Assembly: GCF_022201045.2 (NCBI RefSeq) | Contig: NC_068558.1 | Coordinates: 35,483,501 to 35,547,500, forward strand | Origin: Citrus sinensis | Lineage: Eukaryota > Streptophyta > Magnoliopsida > Sapindales > Rutaceae | Length of the DNA: 64,000 nt | Direction: 5' to 3' | In this document: in pieces, positions 22,705-32,817 of the stretch | Numbering within the stretch: position 1 is the stretch's first letter | How the letters are laid out: each line of letters begins with the position of its first letter | Notes under the pieces: generated by a model | Told to the model about the DNA's origin: nothing | Databases searched by the model: none | Seen by the model: only the letters and a program-made list of their open reading frames with translations | Program-made: the position numbers and the translations under genes

Positions 22705-24468
22705 ATGCCAAAGTTGACTCTCGATAATTCCTACCGTTTTTGCAGCCAGGAAGAGACCATATCTTACTTTCACTCTAAATCTATTGAGACGCTACTACAA
22801 AAGTTTACTTCAGATTGGTTTCGGCAGTTTGCACGCGAAGAGCATATCCAGGCCGATCTGATTGGATGGAAGAAGATGTTGGTGAAGAGTAATGAGGTTC
22901 TAGGTCATGCAGTGGAGAAGCAGACAACGAATCAGTCGGTTAAGATGTGGCTATGCAAACTTCAGAACTTGGCTTGTGGTGTTGAATATTTGTTGGATGA
23001 GTTTCAGATGGAAAGTTTCCAGAGGAAGTTGATGCTAGATGATGATGCTGTGGATGAGTCTGATTCCATAGCAATGTCCAAAATAAAGGAGGTCAATGCT
23101 AGATTGCAAGATATTGCATCGCAGATAGACCCACTAGGTTTGAAAGAAAGCTCAGATGGCAAGTTCAGAAATGTCCGGCTAAGATTACCCGCAGTCCCTT
23201 TGGTGAGTGGAGCCAATGTATCAGCAATGATATTCAAATGGAAGCCTGTGATTGAGCTGACAGAAAGAGTGGTAAACTGGTGTCGGTTTTTTCCCTTAAT
23301 TGAAAAATAAGGTAAACCGGGATCAGTTTATTTCACTGTTTATGTCATCACTCTGTCAGTGCTCTGACTAATTGCTAATGCTAATTCCATATTTCCATGT
23401 GTGTTTGTTCTTTCTTTCTTTTTTTTTATCCAAAGCTATTCTTGGCAGCGGTAAGACGTGTGGGCAGAGATCCTGGCCCTGCAATCTTTAGTCCATTAAT
23501 TAAGAAAGCCAAGGATTTGGCTTTCTTGGAAAAAAAAGGTGGTCTTGCTTCTTTGGAGAAAATAGGATCTGGTGGGTGTGGAGAAGTTTACAAAGCTGAA
23601 CTACCAGGACAAAATGGAAGGATGATTTCTATTAAGAAAATTGTGGGGCCTCCAATGGATGCTGCAGCATTGATTGAAGAAGATAGTATGCTGTTGAACA
23701 AGAAAATGAGGCAAATTCAGTCTGAGATGCTGTTGAACAAGAAAATGAGGCAAATTCAGTCTGAGATTAATACTGTGGGTCAAATTAGGCACAGAAATCT
23801 TCATCCTTTGCTGGCTCATGTGACCAGGCCCGACTGCCATTTACTTTGTGTACGAATTCATGAAGAATTGAAGTTTACAAGACATTCTCAACAATGTCTC
23901 ACAAGGGAGACGAGAATTAGATTGGCTAGCTAGACACAGAATTGCACTTGGACTGGCTTGTGGGCTTGAGTATCTGCATATGCACCATTGCCCTCGTATA
24001 ATCCATAGAGATCTAAACCCAGTGAACGTGCTTCTAGATGATGATATCGAAGCCAGGATTTCTGGTTTTGGTTTTGCAAGAGCAATTCCTGATGCTCATA
24101 CACATATCACAACTTCGAATGTGGTGGGAACGGTGGAATACATAGCCCCAGAGTATTTGCAGATGCTAACACTTACTGAAAAGTGTGATATATACTTTGG
24201 GGCGTTGCTAGCTGGTCTGGTGATGGGAAAACTTCCGTCCGATAAATTCTTCCAACATACAAACGAGATGAGTTTTGTTAAATGGATGAGAAATGTCATG
24301 GCCTCTGAGAATCCTAAGCGGGCTATCGATTCAAAGCTCGTGGGCAATGGCTGTGAGGAGCAAATGCTTCTTGTTTTAAAGATTGCTTGCTTTTGCACTT
24401 TGGAAGATCCAAATGAAAGACCTAACAGCAAGGATGTTAGGCGCATGTTGTCGCAGATCCAGCACTGA
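22705..24468 (+). pseudogene. Fusion gene A: NLR coiled coil + SOBIR1-like kinase, decayed
   Basis: Exon 1 (22705-23217, 171 codons) encodes the array's common leader and Rx-type coiled coil (LACGVEYLLDEFQ). A 218-bp intron (23218-23435) joins AAT|GT to ATCCAAAG|CTATTC in phase 0. Exon 2 begins with the SOBIR1 juxtamembrane LFLAAVRRVGRDPGPA, FSPLIKKAKDLAFLE, then G-loop GSGGCGEV and Lys in ISIKK. A perfect 39-bp tandem duplication (23688-23726, 23727-23765) repeats the alphaC helix. An extra T near 23846 shifts the frame and stops it at 23931; a TGA also lies in the old frame (AATTGA). The C-lobe is open at 23980-24468: HRDLNP, GFG instead of DFG, YIAPEY, and the SOBIR1-like end SKDVRRMLSQIQH. 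Loss of the DFG Asp plus the frameshift argue against an active kinase. The ATG is chosen because MPKLTLDNS starts every array member. Confidence 0.87.
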
Positions 24469-24745
24469 TGACCTTATGTGGGTAGTTTTAAATGTACAAG
24501 AATAACACCACTAACTATCATGAACAATGTATGCTTGCAAATTAAGTTGTATAACAATGATCCTTCTGTGTTTTTTCTTCGAATAATCTATAATGTGGTT
24601 AACAGTGTTGTAATTTCACAAACTAGAAACTATTTCTTAGGGCTAGTTGTCCCACTCCCTTAACTGTTCCCACTAAGAATATTATTTATAAGAATGGTTC
24701 GTTCATATTGTTACAAATATGCTAAAGTCCAACTTTTGGTGGCAG

Positions 24746-26668
24746 AATTGGTATCTGACTGCTTGAAATGTTGCACAGAGGATTCTGATGATTCCATGGG
24801 CAAGGTGCACATCATTCAGAAGCGATGATAAGCATATTTTCTTATCAGAAATTCATTGAAATCTTTATAACTCTGTTGTTGACTTGTTTTTAGGTCTTTT
24901 ATTTCTTTCTGGTGTTTCAGTGATCCTTCCATTTTCTTGAAAATTACCCTTTAAGATAGATGCAAGGTAAATTCAAATAGAGATTTCTGTATTTGCTAAA
25001 GGGGAATTCTGTAGACATCCCTCTTGTTTGCTTCTCTGCTCTCCTTTATCTTTAATAAACAGACAAAGTATTTCTTTGATGAGGACAGGCATCGAACTTT
25101 ATAGCTCTGACTGCTGGAAGTAAATATATAGGTTTCTAAATGCGAAGAAATGGTTAACTTCCTTTGACAATGACATTTTTGTACATCAATTACCTCATAT
25201 GATAAACTCTGCTTGTTAGACCTTCTCCTTGCTGACTTCTTGATATGAAGGCACGTGTTCGCCGCCTCTATCTACAACTTTTTATATTTGTCACCATGGG
25301 AAATATGTATGCGACAGGAGATCTTTTACATGTTTGTTAAATATTTAACAAGAATAATTGTCCATTATCTATAATATGTGAAATAAAAAGTCTTGAGAAT
25401 TCACCATGATACAATTCGGATTCTTGTTTTTATGATTGAAAGTATATGAGAATTTGGTCTTTTACTAGATTGTCTAGGTAGCCTTGGCCTTCAAGCTCCT
25501 CTTCTAAATGTTTTGTGGAGAGGATCCTTGATTCCTCCTATTGCACCAGTTCTCATGTGGTCCACCTGTCATCTTTGTGTGGTCATAAATCTTTTTTTGG
25601 CTGTTTGTGTGTGTGTGTGTGTGTCTCTTTTTCTTTCTTGGGTAAAGTAACTAGTGGTCTTGGAAAGTCAAACAACTTGTCATGTATCTCATGATTAAAA
25701 AAAGAATATTCATTTCAAGATTTTGTCTTTCTCTGTTTGGTCTCAGTGTCAAGTTTATGTTTCTTCTGAGAAAATAGAATGATGTATAATAATATGGTGA
25801 AATTGCCAATTAGGTGATTACTTATTCAGGTGCAATACTGGAGGCGTGCATGAGGAAATTGGTTTTCTATCATGAAATTGTTGGTTTCATTGAAGAAGAG
25901 AAGGATAAGTTTCCTACAGTTAAGAGTTCAATATTTTTCAATTCTCCGCCTCAGTTGGTCATGCTTGCTCAGGAGGGGCAACACAAGGAAACCATAAGGT
26001 GAGCTGCTTTTGTTAATATTAACTACTGATATTACACACCTTTAACAAATTTCCAGGTGGATAATTAGGAAACTGAGCCTAGAGTTATGCTAGATGTCAC
26101 TCATGATAATTAAGTGAGACTGCTGAAATTTTTAGGCTTACATGTTATCATTGGTTGCTGCCTTGTACCTCCATATTTCACCTCTATTACATTTTCCTCA
26201 GTGCAGAAGCATTTAAAAGACTATATTTTCCCTCTGAGGTACTGTAAAGAAATTTCACCTAGCCCAAGCAGCATTAAATGAGTATGATGTCCCCCTGCTA
26301 CGTGCTTTAGATCTCACATTGATTCCACAGAGATACCTGAATTTCATAGACCTTGTAACACGAGGTTGTGGCCTGAGGGTCTTATAACTCAACGGTGGCA
26401 TTGTAAATTTGATAAGCCCTCTTTTCTGCTGTCAATTGAATTTGTGGTTCGTGATTAGGTTTTCCTGACCACTTGATAGCTTGCATATGCGTACCTTATG
26501 TACTTTTAATTGCTCATTTCCTTTCCGGTAGACAGATAGAGTAATGAAGTCCTAAAAGAAAATATGATTTATTTGTTATGACTCCTTTGCAGCATTGACA
26601 ATTGGAAACGGGGACATATGCTGCAGTTTCTCGAAGAGAAGGTTAAGCCTACTTCAGCAAAGATTTAG
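24746..26668 (+). pseudogene. SELENOF-like copy lacking exon 1
   Basis: Similarity to the full gene begins at about 24692, inside what is intron 1 there (about 18752), so the signal peptide exon is absent. Exon equivalents are 24746-24804, 25814-25998 and 26593-26668. The reading frame is still open (ITYSGAILEACMRKLVFYHEI ... SIDNWKRGHMLQFLEEK). The third-exon acceptor has changed from TTGCAG to a CAATTAG that would add one Val, and compensating indels turn RVQYVF into KSSIFF. Without exon 1 or a promoter it is probably silent. It directly follows fusion A, marking the duplication junction. Confidence 0.88.
25606..25624. repeat. GT microsatellite
   Basis: A run of about nine GT units lies in the intron of the truncated SELENOF-like copy. 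The first copy has only GTGTGTGTGCGC at the matching place. Confidence 0.7.
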
Positions 26669-27101
26669 AGTGATTTATAACTGGCTTGTTTTATAGGAAA
26701 ACTGAATTATGTGCAACAACTATGCTATGAAATCAGGCATAACTCATTACCTTTTTGTTCTTAGTTTGAGTAACAAATCCAAGTGTAATGAATTACTATC
26801 TGGCACACATTTAAAGTGTTTGTGGACATCTTCTGGAGAATCTATTTGCTTCAAGATGAACTCTGCTACTCTGATATTATCTGACTTTAGTGACAAGTTT
26901 TGAGAACTTTGTAGATATGCTTGGTGGACAAGAATACGAGATCATATAATATAAGCTTTGTGTTCATCTTCTTATGAAGTTTTGATTGATTATTATTGAA
27001 TAATAATGCATGTGGTACAAGATTTTTGTGACTTTTCATATTTGGCTACACACGAACACGCAACATAAAGTCTGACAACTTACAAATTAAAATCAGGGAG
27101 C
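26669..27101. other. Intergenic, duplicate of 20757-21197
   Basis: 3' flank of the truncated SELENOF-like copy, homologous to the matching flank in the first unit. No gene. Confidence 0.55.
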
Positions 27102-28403
27102 CTACAATGCGATGATGGAACAAATTGCCTGTATTAAGGTGAGTAAAAGGAGAATAACGGCTGCAATAACAGAGATGGATGCCCATGGACTATTGAAGTA
27201 ATCTTGTCTCAACATTGCCTTCCACCTATGCCAACGGTATCTGCAATAGGCCCTCAGATCTTCAACAAGATCAGTATACTGGAAATTTTTGGCAGACAAC
27301 GAAGTTTCCTGGACAAGGTTGTGAAAAAGATTCGACACAGCTTCACTGTTCCATAGCCAGTTTTCGATAACCCGGTTTTGAACAAGTAAGTCAACATCGT
27401 GTGCTGTGTTGACCAGATAATTCATGATGATAACATAGTCGTTTATATACCTGGTACCACAATGCAATCTCTCAAAGGCTTGAAGGTTTCTGAATAAAAT
27501 CTCTGTGGACTCACTAATTCTCAATAGTGGAATTTCCAGAATGCCCTCGACATTGAATGTTATGTCAAAGAGATTTGCGCTTGAACCCAACTGAAACTTG
27601 ACTCCAGCTTGGTGAAGCTGCATTGCTGTAGGTATATTCTGAGTTTCAGTTCTGAGTTTATTTTGTGCCCGGCAGGACCGTGGCTGGGGTGGCTGAAAAC
27701 AGAGTCTTAACAAATCAAGGAAATGTTGAGCTTGCTTAAAGTGGGTCTCGAACAAATTCGCCTCCATCAAGGGAAACTCATAATTATCTTTGTAGAAGCG
27801 ACGGGTAAGAGAGAGCAATGAAACTCCATTGTAGGAATCATGATTCACTGCTGTCTTGGCAAGATTAAACAAGTCATCAAGAATGAACAACGGAAGCTGA
27901 TTCTCTAAGAGCCAAATGTCAAGCCACATGTTAGAGATCAGCCTTGATTTGGTGAATATGGGGTCACCAGTGGAAACCAAGTTGGGGAAGCTATATCTGA
28001 GTAGGAACTCAATGAGAAACACAGCATCCTCTAAAACCATTGTTATAAAATCTTCATTTTCAAGTCTAATGGTTTCTGCATAACAATCACGCAATTGCTC
28101 TTCCTTGTTCTTTACATCTGCAAGAAATGTCTCGATGCTTACCTCGGTTCGTTGAAGAAAATATTCAAGGTATCTGATTTTAATCTCTTCCGTGGCTCTT
28201 AGCTCCTCGCTGTCACCGTGATGAAAGGGACCAATAGAGACTAATTGCGGAGTGTGAGCTTTCGGATTTAAACCCCGGATTTGCTGAGGAACCCTGTAGA
28301 TGCAACACTTCTGGGGTAACCGATGCAAACTCCTGAACTTGCCTCTCAAGGTATCTGCTAATCGGTCGATATTAACGGATTGATGGTGCTCGCCGTTCTC
28401 CAT
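27102..28403 (-). CDS. DUF247 (UPF0481) membrane-anchored protein, 433 aa
   Basis: DUF247 proteins are plant-specific and mostly of unknown function; some act at grass self-incompatibility loci. The start at 28403 (MENGEHHQSVNIDRLADTL) matches the start of the truncated sister copy. A longer in-frame extension to 28472 lacks an ATG. Family features are visible: CCIYRVPQQIRGLNPKAHTP, VSIGPFHHGD near the N-terminus, MVLEDAVFLIEFLLR, LLENQLPLFILDDLF, LRISESTEILFRNLQAFE, and a C-terminal hydrophobic helix (ASISVIAAVILLLLTLIQ). Length and single exon are normal. Relatives at 21198-21650 and 54350-54875 are broken, so this is the only intact copy. It lies upstream of and opposite to fusion gene B. 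Confidence 0.93.
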   Translation of the reverse strand: MENGEHHQSVNIDRLADTLRGKFRSLHRLPQKCCIYRVPQQIRGLNPKAHTPQLVSIGPFHHGDSEELRATEEIKIRYLEYFLQRTEVSIETFLADVKNKEEQLRDCYAETIRLENEDFITMVLEDAVFLIEFLLRYSFPNLVSTGDPIFTKSRLISNMWLDIWLLENQLPLFILDDLFNLAKTAVNHDSYNGVSLLSLTRRFYKDNYEFPLMEANLFETHFKQAQHFLDLLRLCFQPPQPRSCRAQNKLRTETQNIPTAMQLHQAGVKFQLGSSANLFDITFNVEGILEIPLLRISESTEILFRNLQAFERLHCGTRYINDYVIIMNYLVNTAHDVDLLVQNRVIENWLWNSEAVSNLFHNLVQETSLSAKNFQYTDLVEDLRAYCRYRWHRWKAMLRQDYFNSPWASISVIAAVILLLLTLIQAICSIIAL

Positions 28404-29666
28404 CTTCTGTCCCGCTTGCTGCAGTAGACTCAGACAATAAGCAAAAATACTGAAATCTGAAGATCTCAACAACAGAACAATAATCCATATGCATACTGTA
28501 TAGATAGATTCTGAATTGTCAGAGAATTAAAGAAAAAAAAAAACTTACTTTGCTCAGTCTATAGCCTGTCTGTACTGTGCATACGTCGTAACAGACCCAA
28601 TAAGATAGAAGAAAGACAGAGAGAAATTTATTTTGACATAATCGAACTCATTCGGTTATGCAATTTCCTCCGAAGCAGCTAACACCAAGTCTTCAAAAAA
28701 AAAACCATCTCAGTCAATCAATAATGATATGTTAAAAGATGCCGGCGGCGAACCCGCATTATAAGTTAATAAATACAATAAGGGGTAAATTTCAGTTATC
28801 CCCTCACGAAATGGAAATTTTTAAAATACTCTCTAAATTATTTTAAATCTCTATTTAACTTCCATTTTTATAAAGAAGATACAAGCACTTTTATCAGTCC
28901 ACTCTCACTTTCCTCTTATGTTTTGAGCAAAAATAATGGTAAGTTAAAAGTATACAATAATTGAGTGAATATTTTAAAAATTATTATTTCACAAGAATAA
29001 TTCAAAATTTACTCTATAATAAATGGAATTTTTCACTTTTCTTTCATAATAATAATAATTAAACAAAAATTTAATAGTGTACCTTCAGAAATAACAACAC
29101 ATCGATACGAGAGTTAGATTAATTTGCAAGATTTATTATAATAGTTTGCAGTTAGTTAAACAATGAAAAGTTTATTATGTAAGGAGAATATCTACTGTGA
29201 TGGATAATTAGAGAATATATCTACTTAACATGCACAAACCAAATCATGGTTCTAGTAGAAACTTTTTTAACTAGTTTTTAATCTCGTCCCCCATAATGAT
29301 TGGATCAAGTAATTAATATTGTAATTATTAGTTCACTGGATTAGTTTATAGTCATTCTAATCTGCTAGTTGCGAATAGTCTTTACTCTAATGGTCTCTAT
29401 CTCTATGAATTCAAACAATTAATTAATTATAACGAACAAGAGATGGTGTTTAATAGATAATATTTTTCATTTATATTTGAAACAAATAAATGAAAAAATA
29501 GGAAGGTTGAAATGTAACAGAAGATAATAATACGAAATCAATGATTTAATTGCAGATTATTTTTTATCCAATGGGATTTAAATAATATTTTATAACTTAA
29601 AGAAAGTTTCTTATCGAGTCGGCGTTAAAAGTTAGGATAAGAGTAAATTAATGGGTAAAGTTCTCA
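28404..29666. other. Intergenic between DUF247 and a MITE
   Basis: The DUF247 promoter region followed by AT-rich DNA. No gene seen. Confidence 0.4.
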
Positions 29667-30026
29667 GAGGGTGTTCGGTTGGAAGGAGAGAATGTAAAAA
29701 AGAAAAGTAATTTAAATTTTTTTTTTATTTGGTTTGACAAAATGTATAAAAATTTAATTTTTATTAAAATTTAATTTTCATCATAATATAAAATTTGAAT
29801 TTCACACTAAGTAGTGAAGAATTTAAATTTCTCTTATATTAAAAATTAAAGTTTCCAAAATTACCCTTCATTTTTTTAACTTATTTAATGCCATTAATAA
29901 TTATTATTTATAATTTTATTTTATTGATTTAATATTATAAATGGACCATCGCGGGAACTTGGCCAGGCCACCTTCGGACGTCGCCGGAAAATCACCGGAC
30001 TTCTACCGCCGGCCGCCGGACCGCCA

Positions 30027-30075
<49 letters not shown>

Positions 30076-30282
30076 TTAATTACTAATTTAAATAGTTTAA
30101 TATTTAAGGTAAATGATAAATTTATCTAAAGAAAAAAATTATAATTCATTTCCTTATCAAATTTTATATCAAACCAAACAATAAAATTTAATTTTACTAT
30201 TCTTCTCAATTCTTTTTTTTTCCCTTCCTCTTCATTCCACTCTTTTCCTCTCCTCATTTTTCTTCAAACCAAACATAACCTC
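29667..30282. mobile_element. PIF/Harbinger-like MITE
   Basis: The ends are GAGGGTGTTCGGTTGG and CCAAACATAACCTC. Inside the ends are GGTTTGACAAAAT-type subterminal repeats. A GC-rich core (GCCGGCCGCCGGACCGCCA) is followed by a TTA microsatellite at about 30028-30067. The same core and ends occur in opposite orientation at 38791-39307, where a TAA duplication is visible. The 62-codon ORF at 29941-30129 lies wholly in this element and is not a gene. Confidence 0.7.
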
Positions 30283-30531
30283 ACGGTATTGCAACGAAAG
30301 CGTAAATATGTGTGCGTGTGTGTTTTGTGGGACCCACACGGTTTCATTATTTGTCAACATATAGATATATATTTCAATAAAATCTAATGGTTGCTGTGCA
30401 GCCTAGTGTCCGGAAAGCTCCTGGAATTTAAGATGAACTGGCAGCTTAATTACTTGTGAATGCACTCTATTTTAGTAAGTAATTGAGCTTATTAATGCCT
30501 CCATTTTCCATTTGAGCCGGCAGAGAAAAAG

Positions 30532-32076
30532 ATGCCGAAGTTAACTCTCGATAATTCCTTTCGTTTCTTGAGTCAAGAGGAAACTACGTCTTGCTACTTT
30601 CACTCTGAATCTATTGAGACGATTATACAAAATTTGGAATCAGATTGGCTTCAAAAGTTTGCAGGTGAAGCGCATATCCAGGCCGACCTGATGGGGTGGA
30701 TAAAGATGCTGGTGAAGATTAGTGAGGTGGTAGATGATGCGGTGGAGAAGCAGATGACGAATCAGCATGTGAAGCTGTGGCTTGGCGAGCTTCAGAACTT
30801 GGCTTGTGATGTTGAATACTTGTTTGATGAGTTTCAAACCGAGGCTTTCCGGAGCAAGTTGCTGCCGCTAGATTATGATTATAGTACCGATGATGAGTTC
30901 GATTCCTTGGCAAAGACTAAAGTAATGGAGATCCATACTAGATTGCAAGGCATTGCCTCGCAGATAGACTCACTAGAATTGAAAGGAATTTCAGGTGGGA
31001 AGTCTAGGAATGTCAGGAAAAGATTGTCCACGATCTCTTTGGTGAGTGAGGCCAAAGTTTATGGTAGGGTAAAAGCTAAAAAGTCGGCATTAAGGGGTAG
31101 AGGTGGAGGTAGATATCGTGGCCCTGCAATCTGTACTCGTCCAAACATTAAGAAAGGTGACATAGCTTTCTTGACGAAAGAAGATAGTCTTGCTTCTTTG
31201 GAGATAATAGGAGTAGGTGCATGTGGTGTAGTTTACAAAGCTGAGGTACCAGGAAGCTACGGAAAGATGATTGCTATTAAGAAGATTGATCAGCCGCCAA
31301 TGGCTGCCACAGAGTTGCTTAATGTACGGAGAGTGCTGATCAACAGGAAAATGAGGCAAATTAAAACTGAGATTATAACTGCGGGTCGAATTTGGCACAG
31401 GAATCTTCTACCTTTGCAGGCTCATGTCACAAGGCCTGACTGTCATTTACTTGTCTACGAATTCATGAAGAATGGAAGTTTACACGGCATTCTATATGAT
31501 GTCTCACAAGGAAGAAAAGAATTAGATTGGCTAGCTAGATACAGGATTGCGCGAGGAATAGCTTCTGGGCTTGAGTATCTGCATATGTACCATAGGCCTT
31601 GTATAATCCATAGAGATATCAAGCCAGCGAACGTGCTCATAGACGATGGTATGGAAGCCAGGATTTCTGATTTTGGTCTTGCAAAGCTAATGCCTGATGG
31701 GCATACACGAATCAGAATTACGAATGTGGCAGGAACGGTGGGATACATAGCGCCCGAGTATCAGGAGACTCTAACAATTTCTGAAAAGTGTGATATATAC
31801 AGCTTTGGGGTGTTGCTGGCTGTTTTAGTGATGGGAAAATTTCCATTCGATGACTTCTTCCAATATACAGAGGAGATGAATATGGTTAGATGGATGAGAA
31901 ATGTCATGACTTCTGAGAATCCTCACAGGGCTATCGATTCAAAGCTATTCGGCAATGGGTATGAGGAGCAAATGCTTCTTGTTTTGAAGATTGCTTATTT
32001 TTGCACTTTGGATGATCCAAAGGAGAGACCTAGTAGCAAGGACGTTAGGTGCATGTTGTCTCAGATCAAGCACTAG
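30532..32076 (+). CDS. Fusion gene B: NLR coiled coil + SOBIR1-like kinase, 514 aa
   Basis: One intact exon. Residues 1-30 are the array leader ([12 protein letters not shown]...HSESIET). Residues about 31-178 are an Rx-type CC ending in the NLR-like STISLVSEAKVYGRVKAKK. Residues about 185-215 are a diverged SOBIR1 juxtamembrane (GRYRGPAICTRPNIKKGDIA), and about 220-514 a SOBIR1-type kinase. All key kinase residues are present: G-loop GVGACGVV (227-234), Lys250, Glu280, HRD 360-362, DFG 380-382, APE 407-409. The end SSKDVRCMLSQIKH matches the SOBIR1 C-terminus as I remember it. SOBIR1 itself is a membrane LRR kinase that partners receptor-like proteins in immunity. This product lacks its LRR and membrane parts, and has no NB-ARC or LRR from the NLR side. 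It is probably cytosolic and catalytically competent (inference). The ATG is the first one giving MPK; an upstream ATG opens only a six-codon ORF. Confidence 0.92.
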   Translation: MPKLTLDNSFRFLSQEETTSCYFHSESIETIIQNLESDWLQKFAGEAHIQADLMGWIKMLVKISEVVDDAVEKQMTNQHVKLWLGELQNLACDVEYLFDEFQTEAFRSKLLPLDYDYSTDDEFDSLAKTKVMEIHTRLQGIASQIDSLELKGISGGKSRNVRKRLSTISLVSEAKVYGRVKAKKSALRGRGGGRYRGPAICTRPNIKKGDIAFLTKEDSLASLEIIGVGACGVVYKAEVPGSYGKMIAIKKIDQPPMAATELLNVRRVLINRKMRQIKTEIITAGRIWHRNLLPLQAHVTRPDCHLLVYEFMKNGSLHGILYDVSQGRKELDWLARYRIARGIASGLEYLHMYHRPCIIHRDIKPANVLIDDGMEARISDFGLAKLMPDGHTRIRITNVAGTVGYIAPEYQETLTISEKCDIYSFGVLLAVLVMGKFPFDDFFQYTEEMNMVRWMRNVMTSENPHRAIDSKLFGNGYEEQMLLVLKIAYFCTLDDPKERPSSKDVRCMLSQIKH

Positions 32077-32615
32077 TCACCTTATATGTGGATGTTTTTT
32101 AATGTGTTAAGAATTACAACGTTATTTGCTATGAACAATGGATGCTCTCTAATTAATTAGTTGCATAATAATTATGATCCCTTTTGAGTTTGTACCTTAA
32201 TCTATATTGAGTTTTCCACACTGTACAGACTACACACTACTTTTAAAATGAAGCATTTTTTGGACTGGTTTGAAAATAAAAAGGAGTCACTATCAAAATC
32301 GAAATCCCACTTGCTTTGAAGCTCGGAGAAACGTTTCTCATTTTTTTTCTTTTTCTTTTTAATTATATCAACTACTTTTCTTGGAATGACAAAATGCACT
32401 TTCCTCGAACTTTCCCTTTCTCAATATCTGTTAAGGATATGCTTCATGGAAGGAAGTCAGGAACTATGTATTCAAATTAATTAATCATTAATCAGACGAG
32501 AACGGCAAGAAAGTTATCATAATACAAGTTAACATTTGGTTCATCAGGTATATTGTGGAATATGGTACTAGAGAAAATCGGAAAGGATAATTTACTATGT
32601 CTGTAATTCATACAC
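32077..32615. other. 3' flank of fusion gene B
   Basis: A block around 32250-32520 (TTTTTTGGACTGGTTTGAAAA onward) recurs 3' of the PP2C fusion at about 36944-37220. This shows that B and C are tandem duplicates whose effector domains differ. Confidence 0.7.
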
Positions 32616-32817
32616 TAACGCATGCTAAGAGGTTGACTAATGAGGTAAGGACTAAAGATTAAGGTGATGTGATTTTTAAGTTAAAACTAGCGTGGGTAAA
32701 TGATTGTAAATTAAAATAACGCATGCTAAGAGGTTGACTAATGAGGTAAGGACTAAAGATTAAGGTGATGTGATTTTTAAGTTAAAACTAGCGTGGGTAA
32801 ATGATTGTAAATTAAAA
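32616..32817. repeat. Perfect tandem duplication of 101 bp
   Basis: Two copies (32616-32716 and 32717-32817), each starting TAACGCATGCTAAGAGG, appear identical. The matching 3' flank of gene C has one diverged copy, so this duplication is recent and private to B. Confidence 0.9.

Noticed and set aside
23397..23435. Alternative acceptor at TTGGCAG (23449) for gene A exon 2
   Set aside because: In phase 0 it would give CGG TAA, an immediate stop. The CCAAAG acceptor at 23435 gives the SOBIR1-like LFLAAVRRVG.
29941..30129. 62-codon ORF with GC-rich start
   Set aside because: It lies inside a MITE, and its second half is a TTA microsatellite read as poly-Ile.
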